Assembly: GCF_000368565.1 (NCBI RefSeq)
Contig: NZ_KB849542.1
Span: forward strand, 197,258-261,257
DNA from: Acinetobacter gerneri DSM 14967 = CIP 107464 = MTCC 9824
GTDB taxonomy: Bacteria; Pseudomonadota; Gammaproteobacteria; Pseudomonadales; Moraxellaceae
Length of the DNA stretch: 64,000 nucleotides
Direction: 5' to 3'
Below, piece after piece: positions 46,458 to 56,644 of the stretch (positions are counted from its first letter, which is position 1; each line of letters begins with the position of its first letter). The translations under genes were made by a program, and so were the position numbers. Below the pieces are notes generated by a model that was not told the DNA's origin, searched no databases, and saw only the letters and a program-made list of their open reading frames with translations.

Positions 46458-46721
46458 GGGTCTGTTGACATTTCATAACTGAATTGTGTTGTCGGCTAAA
46501 ATTGAGCAGGCAAGGCATGAAATGCAGAGAATGGCGAGACCATGTTCAAATTTCGTAACGAAGCCTGTGATAATTTTAGCCACAACCCTTCGGGACGAGA
46601 GTGTTTTTTGATGCTATATCGTTGTAGATTGATCATTTAGATCACTAAATTTCTCAATCTACGCCTCATATCACCTAAAAAACACTCATCGTCGCAACCA
46701 ATTTGAAATGTCAACAGACCC
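46458..46721. mobile_element. MITE with IS5-type ends (copy 1)
   Basis: A 264-bp element with no gene. Perfect 16-bp inverted ends GGGTCTGTTGACATTT, flanked by TA on both sides (46456-46457 and 46722-46723). The ends match the IS at 42167, so that transposase could move it. A second, closely similar copy is at 63358-63635. Confidence 0.9.
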
Positions 46722-46884
46722 TACTTATATTTAATGCAAATCTATTTTTATCTTATATCACGAATTAATTTTGATCATCTCAAACATATGACTGAGCAGA
46801 TCTTTCAAATTTTAAAAACTTCATATATTCTTTATTTAATTATTAATAAATATCAAATATTTAATTATTTTTTAGGGGAATGAA

Positions 46885-47298
46885 ATGTTTATTTCATTGG
46901 GGTACACATATAAAGATGGTGAAGAAATCATTGTCAAAGGTTATATCTTGCATCCGCATAATACTCGCGAAACATGGATCGTGTTAAAAGATATATTATT
47001 GGTGGATATTTACAGTGAACCTCACTACCGAACCATTGAAGAAATCAACATTCGACGTGTTTTAGAGCATGTTTATAACCGCCATTTACCCGGTTTACGC
47101 GTGCCCTCATCTTATGTTTATTATATAGATCGTGAAAATAAAGCATTTCATCTTAATTTCCATTATCGTAGAAAAATACTATTTAAAAATCAATCCATTA
47201 AAGTTAAAAATTATTTCTTAGATGAAATTAATGAATATAATCCTGAACATGCTTCACGGATTGTTCTTGCCAATGAAATGATTCAAAAACTTAAATAA
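46885..47298 (+). CDS. Hypothetical protein
   Basis: A 137-aa basic protein (MFISLGYTYKDGEEIIVKGY; HLNFHYRRKILFKN) with a strong AGGGG Shine-Dalgarno. No signal peptide, membrane helix or recognised domain. It stands alone downstream of the MITE and is convergent with trpA. Confidence 0.6.
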   Translation: MFISLGYTYKDGEEIIVKGYILHPHNTRETWIVLKDILLVDIYSEPHYRTIEEINIRRVLEHVYNRHLPGLRVPSSYVYYIDRENKAFHLNFHYRRKILFKNQSIKVKNYFLDEINEYNPEHASRIVLANEMIQKLK

Positions 47299-47340
47299 AA
47301 ATAAGGTTTTAATCATTTCAAAATTCAAAAGTTTTCTCAC

Positions 47341-47364
47341 CCCCTCCTTTGATAAAGGAGGGAG
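47341..47364. terminator. Hairpin between convergent genes
   Basis: CCCTCCTTT-GATA-AAGGAGGG, a strong G/C stem 43 bp after the hypothetical gene. No T tract follows on either strand, so termination is possible but unproven. Confidence 0.4.
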
Positions 47365-47457
47365 TTATATGTTGAAAATATTTTATGAACACTATTGATT
47401 AACATGAGTTTTATAAAAGCTTTTAAATGCCGTTAAAAACTCATAATCAATCATCGA

Positions 47458-48234
47458 CTATAGTGCGTCAGCAAATGTTCGTACTTTTTGCAAAGTAGCT
47501 TCTACACCCTCTTTCGCCAAAGTATCGACTAAAGCAGAACCTATAATTACCAAGTCTGCCTTACCTGATAGTGCACGAACCTGCTCTACACTTTTAATCC
47601 CAAAACCAATCCCGACTGGGATATTAAAAAAGGATTTTAGACTTTGTATCTTGTGATCCAATTGATTTTGTTGGTGTAACTGCATACCAGTCACGCCATT
47701 TTCAGAGACGTGATATAAAAACCCTGAAGCATTTTCGGCAATTTTTGCAAGTCGCTGATCTGGTGTAGATGGTGCAGTTAAACAAATAAAATGCATTTCG
47801 TTGGCTTTAATCAAATCAAGATATTCTGCTTGATATTCATAAGGTAAATCTACGATAAGCAATGCATCAACCCAACCTTTGGCATCTTGGATGAATTGCT
47901 GCATGCCATATTGTAAAAGTGGATTGAGATAGCCCATCAATACTATAGGTGTATCATTATCTTTTTCACGTACTTCTTTGACTAGTTTTAGTGTCTTTTT
48001 CAAGTTTTGCCCAGATTGTAAAGCACGGATATGAGCAGCTTGAATCACTTCGCCATCTGCAACTGGATCTGAGAATGGCATACCAATTTCGATAATATCT
48101 GCACCATTTTCACCCAATTGACTGATCAAAGCTAAACTTGTTGCATAATTTGGATCGCCAGCAGTGAAATAACAGACTAAACCGCTACGTTGTTGCTGCT
48201 TCAATGAAGCGATTTTTTGGTCTAAACGATTCAT
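47458..48234 (-). CDS. trpA: Tryptophan synthase alpha subunit
   Basis: A 258-aa TIM-barrel enzyme that splits indole-3-glycerol phosphate to indole and glyceraldehyde 3-phosphate. The catalytic Glu is in DIIEIGMPFSDPVADG and the Asp in VDALLIVDLPYEY. Slightly short for the family. It starts inside the trpB stop (TAATG), so the two subunits are translationally coupled. It is last in the operon. Confidence 0.96.
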   Translation of the reverse strand: MNRLDQKIASLKQQQRSGLVCYFTAGDPNYATSLALISQLGENGADIIEIGMPFSDPVADGEVIQAAHIRALQSGQNLKKTLKLVKEVREKDNDTPIVLMGYLNPLLQYGMQQFIQDAKGWVDALLIVDLPYEYQAEYLDLIKANEMHFICLTAPSTPDQRLAKIAENASGFLYHVSENGVTGMQLHQQNQLDHKIQSLKSFFNIPVGIGFGIKSVEQVRALSGKADLVIIGSALVDTLAKEGVEATLQKVRTFADAL

Positions 48235-49460
48235 TATTCAGCTCCATTTTCAGTTTCAGAAGAAACATAATTTTTCACGGTATTTATATCTTTATCACCT
48301 CGTCCACTGAGATTGACGATCAAGATTTGCTCTTGATCCATTTCCGCAGCAAGTTTGCAGGCATAAGCAATTGCATGTGAACTCTCAAGCGCGGGGATGA
48401 TGCCCTCTTTTTGCGTCAACAATTTAAATGCTGCAATCGCTTCATCATCTGTCACTGCAAAGTACTGTACACGTCCTGTTTCTTTTAACAGCGCATGCTC
48501 TGGACCGACACCCGGATAATCCAAACCAGCTGAAACTGAATGTGCTTCTGCGATTTGGCCATCGTCGTCTTGTAGTAAATAAGTCAGATTGCCATGTAAA
48601 ACACCGGGACGACCGCCTGAAAGTGAAGCCGCATGTTCGGTTGTATTTAGCCCCTTTCCTCCAGCTTCTATTCCATAACATTTCACATTTTCATCTTTTA
48701 AAAATGCGTGCATTAAACCAATAGCATTTGAGCCGCCGCCGATACATGCAACCAAAGCATCAGGCAAACGTCCTTCTTTTTGTAAGATTTGCTCTTTGGC
48801 TTCGATACCAATAATTTTTTGAAATTCGCGTACAATCATTGGATATGGATGTGGGCCTGCGCCAGTCCCGAGTAGATAGTAAGTATCGTCCACATGACTA
48901 ATCCAATCTCTAAGTGCTTCATTCATTGCATCTTTTAAAGTAGCATTCCCCTTGGTAACGCTGTGAACTTCAGCACCTAATAACTTCATTCTTTCAACAT
49001 TCATTTGCTGTCTTTGGACATCGACTTCGCCCATAAAAATCACACATTTCATGTTAAAAAGCGCACAAACCGTTGCCGTTGCTACACCATGTTGCCCTGC
49101 ACCAGTTTCCGCAATAATTCGGGTCTTACCCATTTTTTTGGCAAGTAAAATTTGTCCAATGCAATTATTAATTTTATGAGCACCAGTATGATTTAAGTCC
49201 TCACGTTTTAAGTAGATTTTTGCTCCACCACAAAGTGCTGTTAGATTTTTTGCAAAATATAAAGGACTCGGACGACCGACATAATCACTCAAAATTTGAT
49301 GGTATTCAGCCCAAAATTCTGGATCGTTTTTTAATATATTAAACTGATTTTCAAGTTCGTTGATCGCAAGCATCAGGCTTTCTGGCATATATTTTCCGCC
49401 AAATTGACCAAAACGTCCGAGAGCATCGGGTCCATCACCTGTATATAAAGTTGTCATCAT
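48234..49460 (-). CDS. trpB: Tryptophan synthase beta subunit
   Basis: A 408-aa PLP enzyme that makes tryptophan from serine and indole. The PLP lysine is in [13 protein letters not shown], the phosphate-binding loop in [10 protein letters not shown], and the C-terminal SGRGDKDI is present. The N-terminal [14 protein letters not shown] differs from the FGxxGGRFV/AET form usual in gammaproteobacterial trpFBA operons. There is no trpF here, and a LysR gene is divergent, an arrangement like Pseudomonas trpI-trpBA. This may be a second, acquired copy. Confidence 0.96.
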   Translation of the reverse strand: MMTTLYTGDGPDALGRFGQFGGKYMPESLMLAINELENQFNILKNDPEFWAEYHQILSDYVGRPSPLYFAKNLTALCGGAKIYLKREDLNHTGAHKINNCIGQILLAKKMGKTRIIAETGAGQHGVATATVCALFNMKCVIFMGEVDVQRQQMNVERMKLLGAEVHSVTKGNATLKDAMNEALRDWISHVDDTYYLLGTGAGPHPYPMIVREFQKIIGIEAKEQILQKEGRLPDALVACIGGGSNAIGLMHAFLKDENVKCYGIEAGGKGLNTTEHAASLSGGRPGVLHGNLTYLLQDDDGQIAEAHSVSAGLDYPGVGPEHALLKETGRVQYFAVTDDEAIAAFKLLTQKEGIIPALESSHAIAYACKLAAEMDQEQILIVNLSGRGDKDINTVKNYVSSETENGAE

Positions 49461-49557
49461 CTAAAACCACTTATCTTGAATTATTTTTATTTTAATGATT
49501 TTAAATGTTCTGAAAATTGATATATTCTAACCATATCATGTAAAAAAAACTAACATC

Positions 49558-50448
49558 ATGAAAATGCGTAACCTCCCTCCTCTGAATGCCTTAAAAATGT
49601 TTGAAGCAGTTGCTAGAAATAGTAGCTTTAGTCTTGCCGCTGAAGAGCTATGTATCACCCATAGTGCGGTCAGCCATCAAATTAAATTGCTTGAGTCATG
49701 GATGGGAGTCAAACTTTTACAACGTCACTCACATGGTGCAACACTCACTCCTGCTGGACAGATTTTATTTACCACCTGTGTGCAACTTTTTAACTCTCTT
49801 GAAAATTGTATCAATGATATTCAACAAAAGCCGATCAACCACGGGATTACCTTAGGCGCACCAAGTAGCTTTATGGCGAACTGGTTAATTTCTAGGATTG
49901 AGAGTTTTGAAGAAAAGTATCCTGAAATCCAAATTAAATTGATGACCAGTAATGACTTTAAATTACTTGAAAATGAACAGATTGATTTACAAATTCTTAG
50001 CTTAAACCGACAAGTACAACTCAAATCTGATCTTGTGAAAATTCATCTTTTTAAAGATAAAATTGGACCTGTTTTATCATCGGAGAAAGCTCATAATATT
50101 ACGCAACCCTCTGATCTTTTAACTCAGACTTTATTACACACCGAATCCAATAAAAATGCTTGGTCTTTTTGGGCGACGCAGCATCAAGTTAAGTTAAATG
50201 AGGCAAAAAACCAACGCTATTTTGATCACTTAAATCTTATGTTAGAAGCCGCTGCCAATGGACTGGGTATCGCCATCGCCCCAGAAATACTGGTTGAAAA
50301 GCAAATTTTAAATGGGCAATTGATCGCTCCATTTGGGTTTACAGACAGTGACGCAGAATTTACATTGTGTTTGAAACAAAACTGTTTGAAAAACTCGAAC
50401 TTACAAACATTTATTGAATGGATTCAGTATCAAGTCAGCATAGATTGA
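49558..50448 (+). CDS. LysR-family regulator, TrpI-like
   Basis: A 296-aa LysR/GcvA-type regulator: N-terminal HTH (NSSFSLAAEELCITHSAVSH) and a periplasmic-binding-type effector domain. It is divergent from trpBA with a 97-bp gap. In Pseudomonas TrpI activates trpBA in response to indole-glycerol phosphate; the position here suggests the same job, though this is inference. Start codon ATG follows directly on an A-rich leader without a clear Shine-Dalgarno. Confidence 0.85.
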   Translation: MKMRNLPPLNALKMFEAVARNSSFSLAAEELCITHSAVSHQIKLLESWMGVKLLQRHSHGATLTPAGQILFTTCVQLFNSLENCINDIQQKPINHGITLGAPSSFMANWLISRIESFEEKYPEIQIKLMTSNDFKLLENEQIDLQILSLNRQVQLKSDLVKIHLFKDKIGPVLSSEKAHNITQPSDLLTQTLLHTESNKNAWSFWATQHQVKLNEAKNQRYFDHLNLMLEAAANGLGIAIAPEILVEKQILNGQLIAPFGFTDSDAEFTLCLKQNCLKNSNLQTFIEWIQYQVSID

Positions 50449-50488
50449 TGCACTTCCAAGAGGAAGCTATGACCTAAAGAATTTAAAA

Positions 50489-50968
50489 TCAATATGTTAA
50501 GTTTAATACATATTGAATAAATAAAGCTTTTTGCTTTCGATACTGTTCCATATCAGTTTGGCTATATTTCAGTTTGATCTGGTTATATTCTTCAACTAAT
50601 TCTTTTGAGTTATTCAAACAATCCCTGAATTTCAAAAAACATTGCCACTCAGAATCTCGAACCACGAGCTGGATTGCGACATCATCATTTAAATCACAAT
50701 CCAACATACATAAATCATGAGCTCTGTGGGTATGCAATTTTTCATGAAATCCCAATTGTTTAAGTTGTCCCAGCGCAAATTCGAAATCATTTTGTGAAAC
50801 TGCGACATATATATCTAGATCACCTTTGGAAATTGCATGATTAATCGCAGATGCACCGATATGCTCAATTTGAACATCAGGCAATTTCATCTGAATTTGA
50901 TGTTTATACAATTCAAATAAATGCTCACACCTAGCTTGATACTGATCAGGATGGAACAACTGAATCAT
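50489..50968 (-). CDS. GrpB-family nucleotidyltransferase-like protein
   Basis: A 159-aa protein of the GrpB/UPF0157 family: VQIEHIGASAINHAISKGDLD carries the nucleotidyltransferase-fold signature (HIGS.A..., GDxD). No GTPase or toxin partner is evident; precise function unknown. It lies 9 bp after the Lrp-type regulator and is probably co-transcribed with it. Confidence 0.82.
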   Translation of the reverse strand: MIQLFHPDQYQARCEHLFELYKHQIQMKLPDVQIEHIGASAINHAISKGDLDIYVAVSQNDFEFALGQLKQLGFHEKLHTHRAHDLCMLDCDLNDDVAIQLVVRDSEWQCFLKFRDCLNNSKELVEEYNQIKLKYSQTDMEQYRKQKALFIQYVLNLTY

Positions 50969-50977
50969 TCAAACGTC

Positions 50978-51463
50978 CTAAGCACGATTGAGTAAGCCAC
51001 TACAGTTAAAGACATTGTTATATTCTTTAATCACAAAACTAGAATGTAATGCAACTACATGATCAATTTTACCAATTCTTCTCAATAAGATATCACTATA
51101 ATTTTCCATATCCTTTGCAACCACTTCTACTAAAAAATCCGCAGATTGCCCAGTGACCAAAAACGCATTGATGACTTCTGGAATATTTTCCAATTCATCT
51201 AAAAACATCGCAAAAGTATCCGTATCATGCTTATCTAAAGATACTTGAAGAATCACATGTAATTTAAATCCCAATTTTTCAAAATTGATATCACGTTTTA
51301 GATTCGTCATGATATTAGATTCGATTAAATGTTTGATTCTACGATGTATTGAGCTTACAGATAAATTAATACGCTCAGATAACTCATTTAAATTGACATC
51401 TTCATGAGTCAAAATTTCTAGTATTTGTTTATCAAAACGATCAAGTTCCATCATGTGTACCAT
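50978..51463 (-). CDS. Lrp/AsnC-family regulator
   Basis: A 161-aa protein with N-terminal HTH (LNELSERINLSVSSIHRRIK) and a C-terminal RAM ligand-binding domain. Such proteins respond to amino acids. The start is either 51463 or an ATG nearby (51454 or 51451); no strong Shine-Dalgarno decides. Forms a two-gene operon with grpB-like. Confidence 0.9.
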   Translation of the reverse strand: MVHMMELDRFDKQILEILTHEDVNLNELSERINLSVSSIHRRIKHLIESNIMTNLKRDINFEKLGFKLHVILQVSLDKHDTDTFAMFLDELENIPEVINAFLVTGQSADFLVEVVAKDMENYSDILLRRIGKIDHVVALHSSFVIKEYNNVFNCSGLLNRA

Positions 51464-51632
51464 TTTATTTTCAATTAGATTGATTTGAAATTATTCAAAC
51501 TCAAAACCCAGTATCCACATACTGGGTATTTTTTACATATAATTTAGATTATCAAATATTATTTTAAAATTTTCAATAATGATGCAATTAATTTTCACAT
51601 ATACGCAAGAACATGAAAATTAACACAAATAA

Positions 51633-52397
51633 CTAAACGCCTCGCCAATCTGTTCGAGCATTCCGCTCTGTAAGATATATTCTTTGCACATACTGTCCTA
51701 CAGGAAGTTCTAATAAAGCTTGTTGATAATCATAAAAATCATTTGAAACTTCACCTGAATGATCGCTTTCCCAAGGTGTATTACTGATTTCTAGCAGTGG
51801 CGCGATCATCGAACATACAGAAATATCAGCCAGCCCTAAGCGATCTCCAACGAAATATCTCGCACCATTTTCAAGTAATAATTCATTTAAATTTTGAATA
51901 ATTTTATCCATCATTTCTTTGGATTCAGCAACTTTATCTTGATCCAGTTTATAGCCTTTGGACATGAGCGTTTTGATTAGAGGTTTAGATAATTTTTCAA
52001 ATTGACGTAAATATCCTTGTTCACCAATCATAATATCAATCGAATCATCATTTTGTGAAAGCGCATTTGCCAAACCAAAACGGCGTACATGTACGCCAAG
52101 CTCATTTGCCAATGAGTTAATGTTTATCGCTTGAGTACGTAAAGTTTGGTCAGCTCGCAAGAGGCTATGTTCGGGATAATAGTTGTCTAAATACAAAGCT
52201 ATTTCCGTTGAATCCGCAATAAATCTGTCCTGATCTTTTAAAATTGGCAGTTTATTTTGTCCAGTTTTGAGCTGAGCAAATGCCAGATGAACGCCAGGGA
52301 TCAGGTTATGCGCCTCATAATCCAACTCTTTATGGTCGAGTAACCAGCGGGCTTTCTCACAATAATGTGATAGAGGAAACTGGTAAAGTATGCGCAT
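51633..52397 (-). CDS. Glutathione S-transferase-family protein
   Basis: A 254-aa protein with an N-terminal thioredoxin-like GST domain (YQFPLSHYCEKARWLLDHK; NKLPILKDQDRFIADSTEIA) and a helical C-terminal domain (ARYFVGDRLGLADISVCSM). The ATG at 52397 follows GGAGAATTT; an upstream TTG/ATG frame is rejected. Substrate unknown. It is divergent from the sulfur-acquisition operon. Confidence 0.88.
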   Translation of the reverse strand: MRILYQFPLSHYCEKARWLLDHKELDYEAHNLIPGVHLAFAQLKTGQNKLPILKDQDRFIADSTEIALYLDNYYPEHSLLRADQTLRTQAININSLANELGVHVRRFGLANALSQNDDSIDIMIGEQGYLRQFEKLSKPLIKTLMSKGYKLDQDKVAESKEMMDKIIQNLNELLLENGARYFVGDRLGLADISVCSMIAPLLEISNTPWESDHSGEVSNDFYDYQQALLELPVGQYVQRIYLTERNARTDWRGV

Positions 52398-52768
52398 AAA
52401 TTCTCCATTTATTTTTCTATTGAACAAAGCTTTGCAGTTTGTTTTGCTACTTTAGTCACTCTTTGATGAGATGACAATATTCTTTTGTATTCAAATTCTT
52501 GTTTTCATTTAGAAACATATTGTAATGAGTTATATATTTTTCAGGATTTATTATGAAATGAAATGCTATTTCAACCGATATAAAATGTGAAATTTCATGG
52601 TTTATTTATATATATTTTATTTAAATTCAATTAATTGAATTATCTTATTTTTAAAATAATTAATCATATTTTTTACTTAACACACTTTGTGATAATGATT
52701 GCAAAAAGCCTCATTTGGGAATTTGTAAATTTGGATTTAGCGTTTTGATATTGTTTAAAGGTATCGTT
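52398..52768. other. AT-rich divergent region
   Basis: This 371-bp gap holds the promoters of the GST gene and the sulfur operon. Several TGAAAT/ATTTCA repeats occur near 52552-52600, possible sites for a sulfur regulator. No gene is seen. Confidence 0.4.
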
Positions 52769-53971
52769 ATGTCTAGTTTAAATTTAGAAAATATTCATGT
52801 TATTGAACATGATCAAGCAGCGATCAATGCAGCTTATCAAGTCGCTGATGCAGCCCTAAGCGATCGCAATCATCGCGATCAAAATCGCGAATTACCTTTT
52901 GATATTATAGATTTATTTAGTCAAAAAGGTTTAGGGGGGATTCGTGTTCCAAAAGAGTATGGTGGTGCTTATGTTTCAAATAAAACACTAACACAAGTAT
53001 TCCGCATTTTATCCAAAGCTGATGCAAGTGTAGGTCAAATTCCACAAAATCAATTTGGTTTGCTTAATCTTTATCTTTATATCGCTTCACCTGAACAAAA
53101 AAAATTTATATTTTCCGAGATTTTAAATGGCAAAAGAATTGCTAATGGCGGTCCAGAAAAAAATAGTAAAAATAGTTCTACTATTCATACAAAACTAAGC
53201 ATTGAAAATAATCAATATTTACTGAATGGCGAAAAGTTTTATTCGACAGGTACTATTTTCGCTGATTGGATTTCATTACGAGCGCTGCACCCTGATGGAC
53301 ATACCGTCATTGCACTTGTAAAAAAGGATGCTGAAGGACTAAAAGTTGTCGATGACTGGGATGGTTTCGGTCAACGCACGACCGCAAGTGGAACTGTCAT
53401 CTTAAACAATGTTGCAGTCGATCCTTTTTTAATTTTAGATGAATCTAAACTTGAATATTCAATAAATTTTAGAGGTGCATATTCCCAACTCATCCAAGTC
53501 GCAATTGATGTTGGGATTGCTGAGGGTGCTTATGAAGATACCATTTCAACGATCAAGAAAGCCCGCCCCATTATTGATGCGCAAGTTGAAAAAGCCAGCC
53601 AAGAACATTACACCTTACAAGAAGTTGGTAAATTAAAAATCTTGCTTGATGCAGCAATTCTGCTGCTTGATGAAGCTGCTGAAGCTTTAGATGAATTAGA
53701 ACAAGTAGAAAAGTTGACCGAAGCCCAGACCCAAGAGGCAGCGATCAGAGTCGCAGAAGCCAAAATTTACGCCAATGATGCTGCGCTACAAATTTCTGAA
53801 AAACTCCTTGAACTCGGTGGCAGTCGAGCAAGTCTTCAAGAAGCCAATCTGGATCAGCATTGGAGAAATGCTCGCGTACATACACTGCATGATCCTGTGC
53901 GTTGGAAACTACATGCCGTTGGTAATTACTACCTAAATCACCAATTCCCTGCCAATCATGCTTGGATTTAA
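52769..53971 (+). CDS. SfnB-family sulfur acquisition oxidoreductase (copy 1)
   Basis: A 400-aa flavoprotein of the acyl-CoA dehydrogenase fold, SfnB/DszC-like group. Such enzymes act in release of sulfur from organosulfur compounds. LGGIRVPKEYGGAYVS, SVGQIPQNQFGLLN, GFGQRTTASGTV and the C-terminal DQHWRNARVHTLHDPVRWK are typical. The ATG at 52769 after AAAGGTATCGTT fits the family; an upstream frame is rejected. First gene of a seven-gene operon. Confidence 0.9.
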   Translation: MSSLNLENIHVIEHDQAAINAAYQVADAALSDRNHRDQNRELPFDIIDLFSQKGLGGIRVPKEYGGAYVSNKTLTQVFRILSKADASVGQIPQNQFGLLNLYLYIASPEQKKFIFSEILNGKRIANGGPEKNSKNSSTIHTKLSIENNQYLLNGEKFYSTGTIFADWISLRALHPDGHTVIALVKKDAEGLKVVDDWDGFGQRTTASGTVILNNVAVDPFLILDESKLEYSINFRGAYSQLIQVAIDVGIAEGAYEDTISTIKKARPIIDAQVEKASQEHYTLQEVGKLKILLDAAILLLDEAAEALDELEQVEKLTEAQTQEAAIRVAEAKIYANDAALQISEKLLELGGSRASLQEANLDQHWRNARVHTLHDPVRWKLHAVGNYYLNHQFPANHAWI

Positions 53972-53981
53972 GGAGAAAATC

Positions 53982-55205
53982 ATGACATCTTTTCAAAATA
54001 TTCAGCCCTTAAATACGCAGCAATACGCCAAAGCACATATTCTCCGTTCTGATCAAGAAGCACTTGAAGTTGCACATGATCTTGCTGAGCAATTTAAGCT
54101 AAATGCGATTGAACGTGATGCAAAAAGAACTTTACCTTTCAATGAAATTGAAGCATTTAGTCAATCTGGTTTGTGGGCAATCACTGTACCTAAAGAATAC
54201 GGCGGAGCTGATGTCGATACATTCACCGTCGCCCAAATTATCGCATTGTTTAGTGGTGTTGATGGCTCTATAGGACAGATACCTCAGAACCATTTTTATG
54301 CCTTAGAGGTTTTAAGAAATAACGGCTCTGAGGCCCAGAAACAAAAACTTTATGCAGAAGTTCTTGCTGGTGCACGATTTGGTAATGCTTTAGCCGAGTT
54401 TAAAACCAAAACTGCTGCACAAAAACAGACTTTATTATCTCAAAATACTGAAAGCTTTGTGATCAATGGTGAGAAGTTTTATTGCACAGGAAGTCTATTT
54501 GCTCATCGCATTCCTACTCTAGTAAAAGATGAACAAGACCGTGAATTTTTAGTTTATGTTTCTCGCGATAGCGAAGGTTTAACACTCATTGATAACTGGA
54601 CAGGTTTTGGCCAAAAAACAACTGGAAGCGGAACGGTAAAATTCAACAATGTTCCAGTGACTGAAGATGACATTGTTCGTTTTGATACTGTATTTAGCAG
54701 CCCCACTCTTGTAGGTCCTTTTGCTCAAATTTTGCATGCTTCGATTGAAACAGGGATCGCCAGAGCTGCTCTTGAAGAAACATTAGAACGCGTACGCTTA
54801 GCACGTCCTTGGATAGACTCAAATGTAGAGTCTGCCGAGCTTGATCCCCTAACAATTTACGAAATAGGTCGAATTGCAGTCGATGTTCGAGCAAGTGAAG
54901 TTTTACTTAAACAAGCCGCTCGTTCTATTGAAGCGGCCAAACCTCATCCAACAGCTGAAAATATCGCAAAAGCCTCATTAGATGTCGCAAAAGTACGTGC
55001 TCATAGCACCGAAACAGCATTAAAAGCCTCTTCAAAATTAATTGAGTTGGCAGGAAGCCGAGGTAGTCAGCAAAAAGATGGCTTAGATCGTCATTGGAGA
55101 AATGCTCGCGTGCATAGCTTGCATGATGCTGCACGATGGAAATATTATTTTATTGGAAATTTTGAATTAAATCACATCCTTCCTCCTAGACGAGGAACAC
55201 TGTAA
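53982..55205 (+). CDS. SfnB-family sulfur acquisition oxidoreductase (copy 2)
   Basis: A 407-aa paralogue of the previous protein (LWAITVPKEYGGADVD; SIGQIPQNHFYALE; GFGQKTTGSGTV; DRHWRNARVHSLHDAARWK). ATG at 53982 with AAGGAGAAAATC, 10 bp after copy 1. Having two adjacent, clearly diverged copies suggests different substrates. It overlaps the next gene by one base. Confidence 0.9.
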   Translation: MTSFQNIQPLNTQQYAKAHILRSDQEALEVAHDLAEQFKLNAIERDAKRTLPFNEIEAFSQSGLWAITVPKEYGGADVDTFTVAQIIALFSGVDGSIGQIPQNHFYALEVLRNNGSEAQKQKLYAEVLAGARFGNALAEFKTKTAAQKQTLLSQNTESFVINGEKFYCTGSLFAHRIPTLVKDEQDREFLVYVSRDSEGLTLIDNWTGFGQKTTGSGTVKFNNVPVTEDDIVRFDTVFSSPTLVGPFAQILHASIETGIARAALEETLERVRLARPWIDSNVESAELDPLTIYEIGRIAVDVRASEVLLKQAARSIEAAKPHPTAENIAKASLDVAKVRAHSTETALKASSKLIELAGSRGSQQKDGLDRHWRNARVHSLHDAARWKYYFIGNFELNHILPPRRGTL

Positions 55206-56617
55206 TGAGTCATTTTCCCAAAAAAATTCTGCTAAATGCATTTGATATGAACTGTGTTGGTCACATCAATCATGGGCTTTGGACACATCCTCGAGATCAA
55301 TCTTTTCGCTTTAATGAAATCGAATATTGGACGGATCTCGCCAAAACATTAGAAGCTGGCTTGTTTGATGGACTATTTATCGCTGATATTACAGGCTCTT
55401 ATGATGTCTATCAAAATAGTTTGGATTTAACTTTACGTGAATCCATTCAACTTCCAAGCCATGATCCGACAACGCTCGTTTCAGCTATGGCAGCCGTGAC
55501 TCAACATATTGGTTTTGGCATTACAGTCAACTTAAGCTATGAACATCCATATCAATTTGCGCGTCGTTTTGCCAGTTTGGATCATCTTACAAATGGCCGC
55601 CTAGGTTGGAATATTGTCACAGGGTATTTAGACAGTGCTGAACGTCTTATAGGTCACAAAAATTTAAAAGACCATGATTTACGTTATGACCAAGCAGAAG
55701 AGTTCCTTGAGTTGAGTTATAAATTTTGGGAAGGCTCTTGGCAAGATGATGCCCTACTTAAAGACAAAAAAAATCGCATTTTCACTGACCCTAAAAAGGT
55801 TCATTCGATTGAACATCATGGACGCTTTTATCAAAGCCAAGGTGTATTTCAAGTTTCGCCATCCAAACAACGCACCCCTGTTTTGTATCAAGCAGGAAGC
55901 TCAACACGTGGTTTAAAATTTGCAACCAAACATGCCGAATGCATTTTTATTGGTGGAGATAATCCTGAAAAAATCCAACAACAGGTGCAACAAATACGTC
56001 AATTAACACGTGAAAATGGTCGCAGTGAAGATGCAATTAAAATCTTCTTAGGCATCAGTGTGGTTGTTGCTAAAAATAATGACTTAGCACATGAAAAATT
56101 ACGTGAATATCAATCCTATGCAAATCCGGAGGCTGGTCTAGCACATTTCTCAAGCTCTATAGGAAAAGATCTCTCAGTGTACAAAGATGATGAAGCTATT
56201 CCTTATCAAAAAACCAATAGTATTCAATCAGTCAATAATCGTTTTAAAGAGCAAAAAATTACCATTCAAGACTTAAAAAATCAGCACAGTCTAGGTGGTC
56301 GTTATCCTCTCTTTGTGGGTTCGGGTGATGAGATTGCTGAAGCACTTATCAATTTACTCGATTTTACTGGTATCGATGGTTTTAATCTGACACGTACAGT
56401 CACACCAGAATCACATCAAGATTTCATTAAATTTGTCATACCAGAACTACAATCACGCGATCGATTTAAAACAAAATATGAAAATGGCACGTTGAGACAC
56501 AAACTCTTTCAGCATGGTGATCACTTATCAAACTTACATCCTGCACAAGAATTTCGATGTTTTAAGCAAACAGATTCACATAAAAATACACGCGATCTAA
56601 CGCAACAAACTGCTTAA
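55205..56617 (+). CDS. NtaA/SnaA/DszA-type flavin monooxygenase
   Basis: A 470-aa luciferase-family FMNH2-dependent monooxygenase. LLNAFDMNCVGHINHGLW, the long GRLGWNIVTGYLDSAERL and YQAGSSTRGLKFATKHAE match the NtaA/SnaA/DszA group. These cleave C-S or C-N bonds; the operon points to sulfones or sulfonates. It starts in the upstream stop (TAATG), so it is coupled to SfnB copy 2. A reductase partner is not encoded in the operon. Confidence 0.9.
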   Translation: MSHFPKKILLNAFDMNCVGHINHGLWTHPRDQSFRFNEIEYWTDLAKTLEAGLFDGLFIADITGSYDVYQNSLDLTLRESIQLPSHDPTTLVSAMAAVTQHIGFGITVNLSYEHPYQFARRFASLDHLTNGRLGWNIVTGYLDSAERLIGHKNLKDHDLRYDQAEEFLELSYKFWEGSWQDDALLKDKKNRIFTDPKKVHSIEHHGRFYQSQGVFQVSPSKQRTPVLYQAGSSTRGLKFATKHAECIFIGGDNPEKIQQQVQQIRQLTRENGRSEDAIKIFLGISVVVAKNNDLAHEKLREYQSYANPEAGLAHFSSSIGKDLSVYKDDEAIPYQKTNSIQSVNNRFKEQKITIQDLKNQHSLGGRYPLFVGSGDEIAEALINLLDFTGIDGFNLTRTVTPESHQDFIKFVIPELQSRDRFKTKYENGTLRHKLFQHGDHLSNLHPAQEFRCFKQTDSHKNTRDLTQQTA

Positions 56618-56644
56618 AAAATATCGGAAAAATAGAGAAATATT

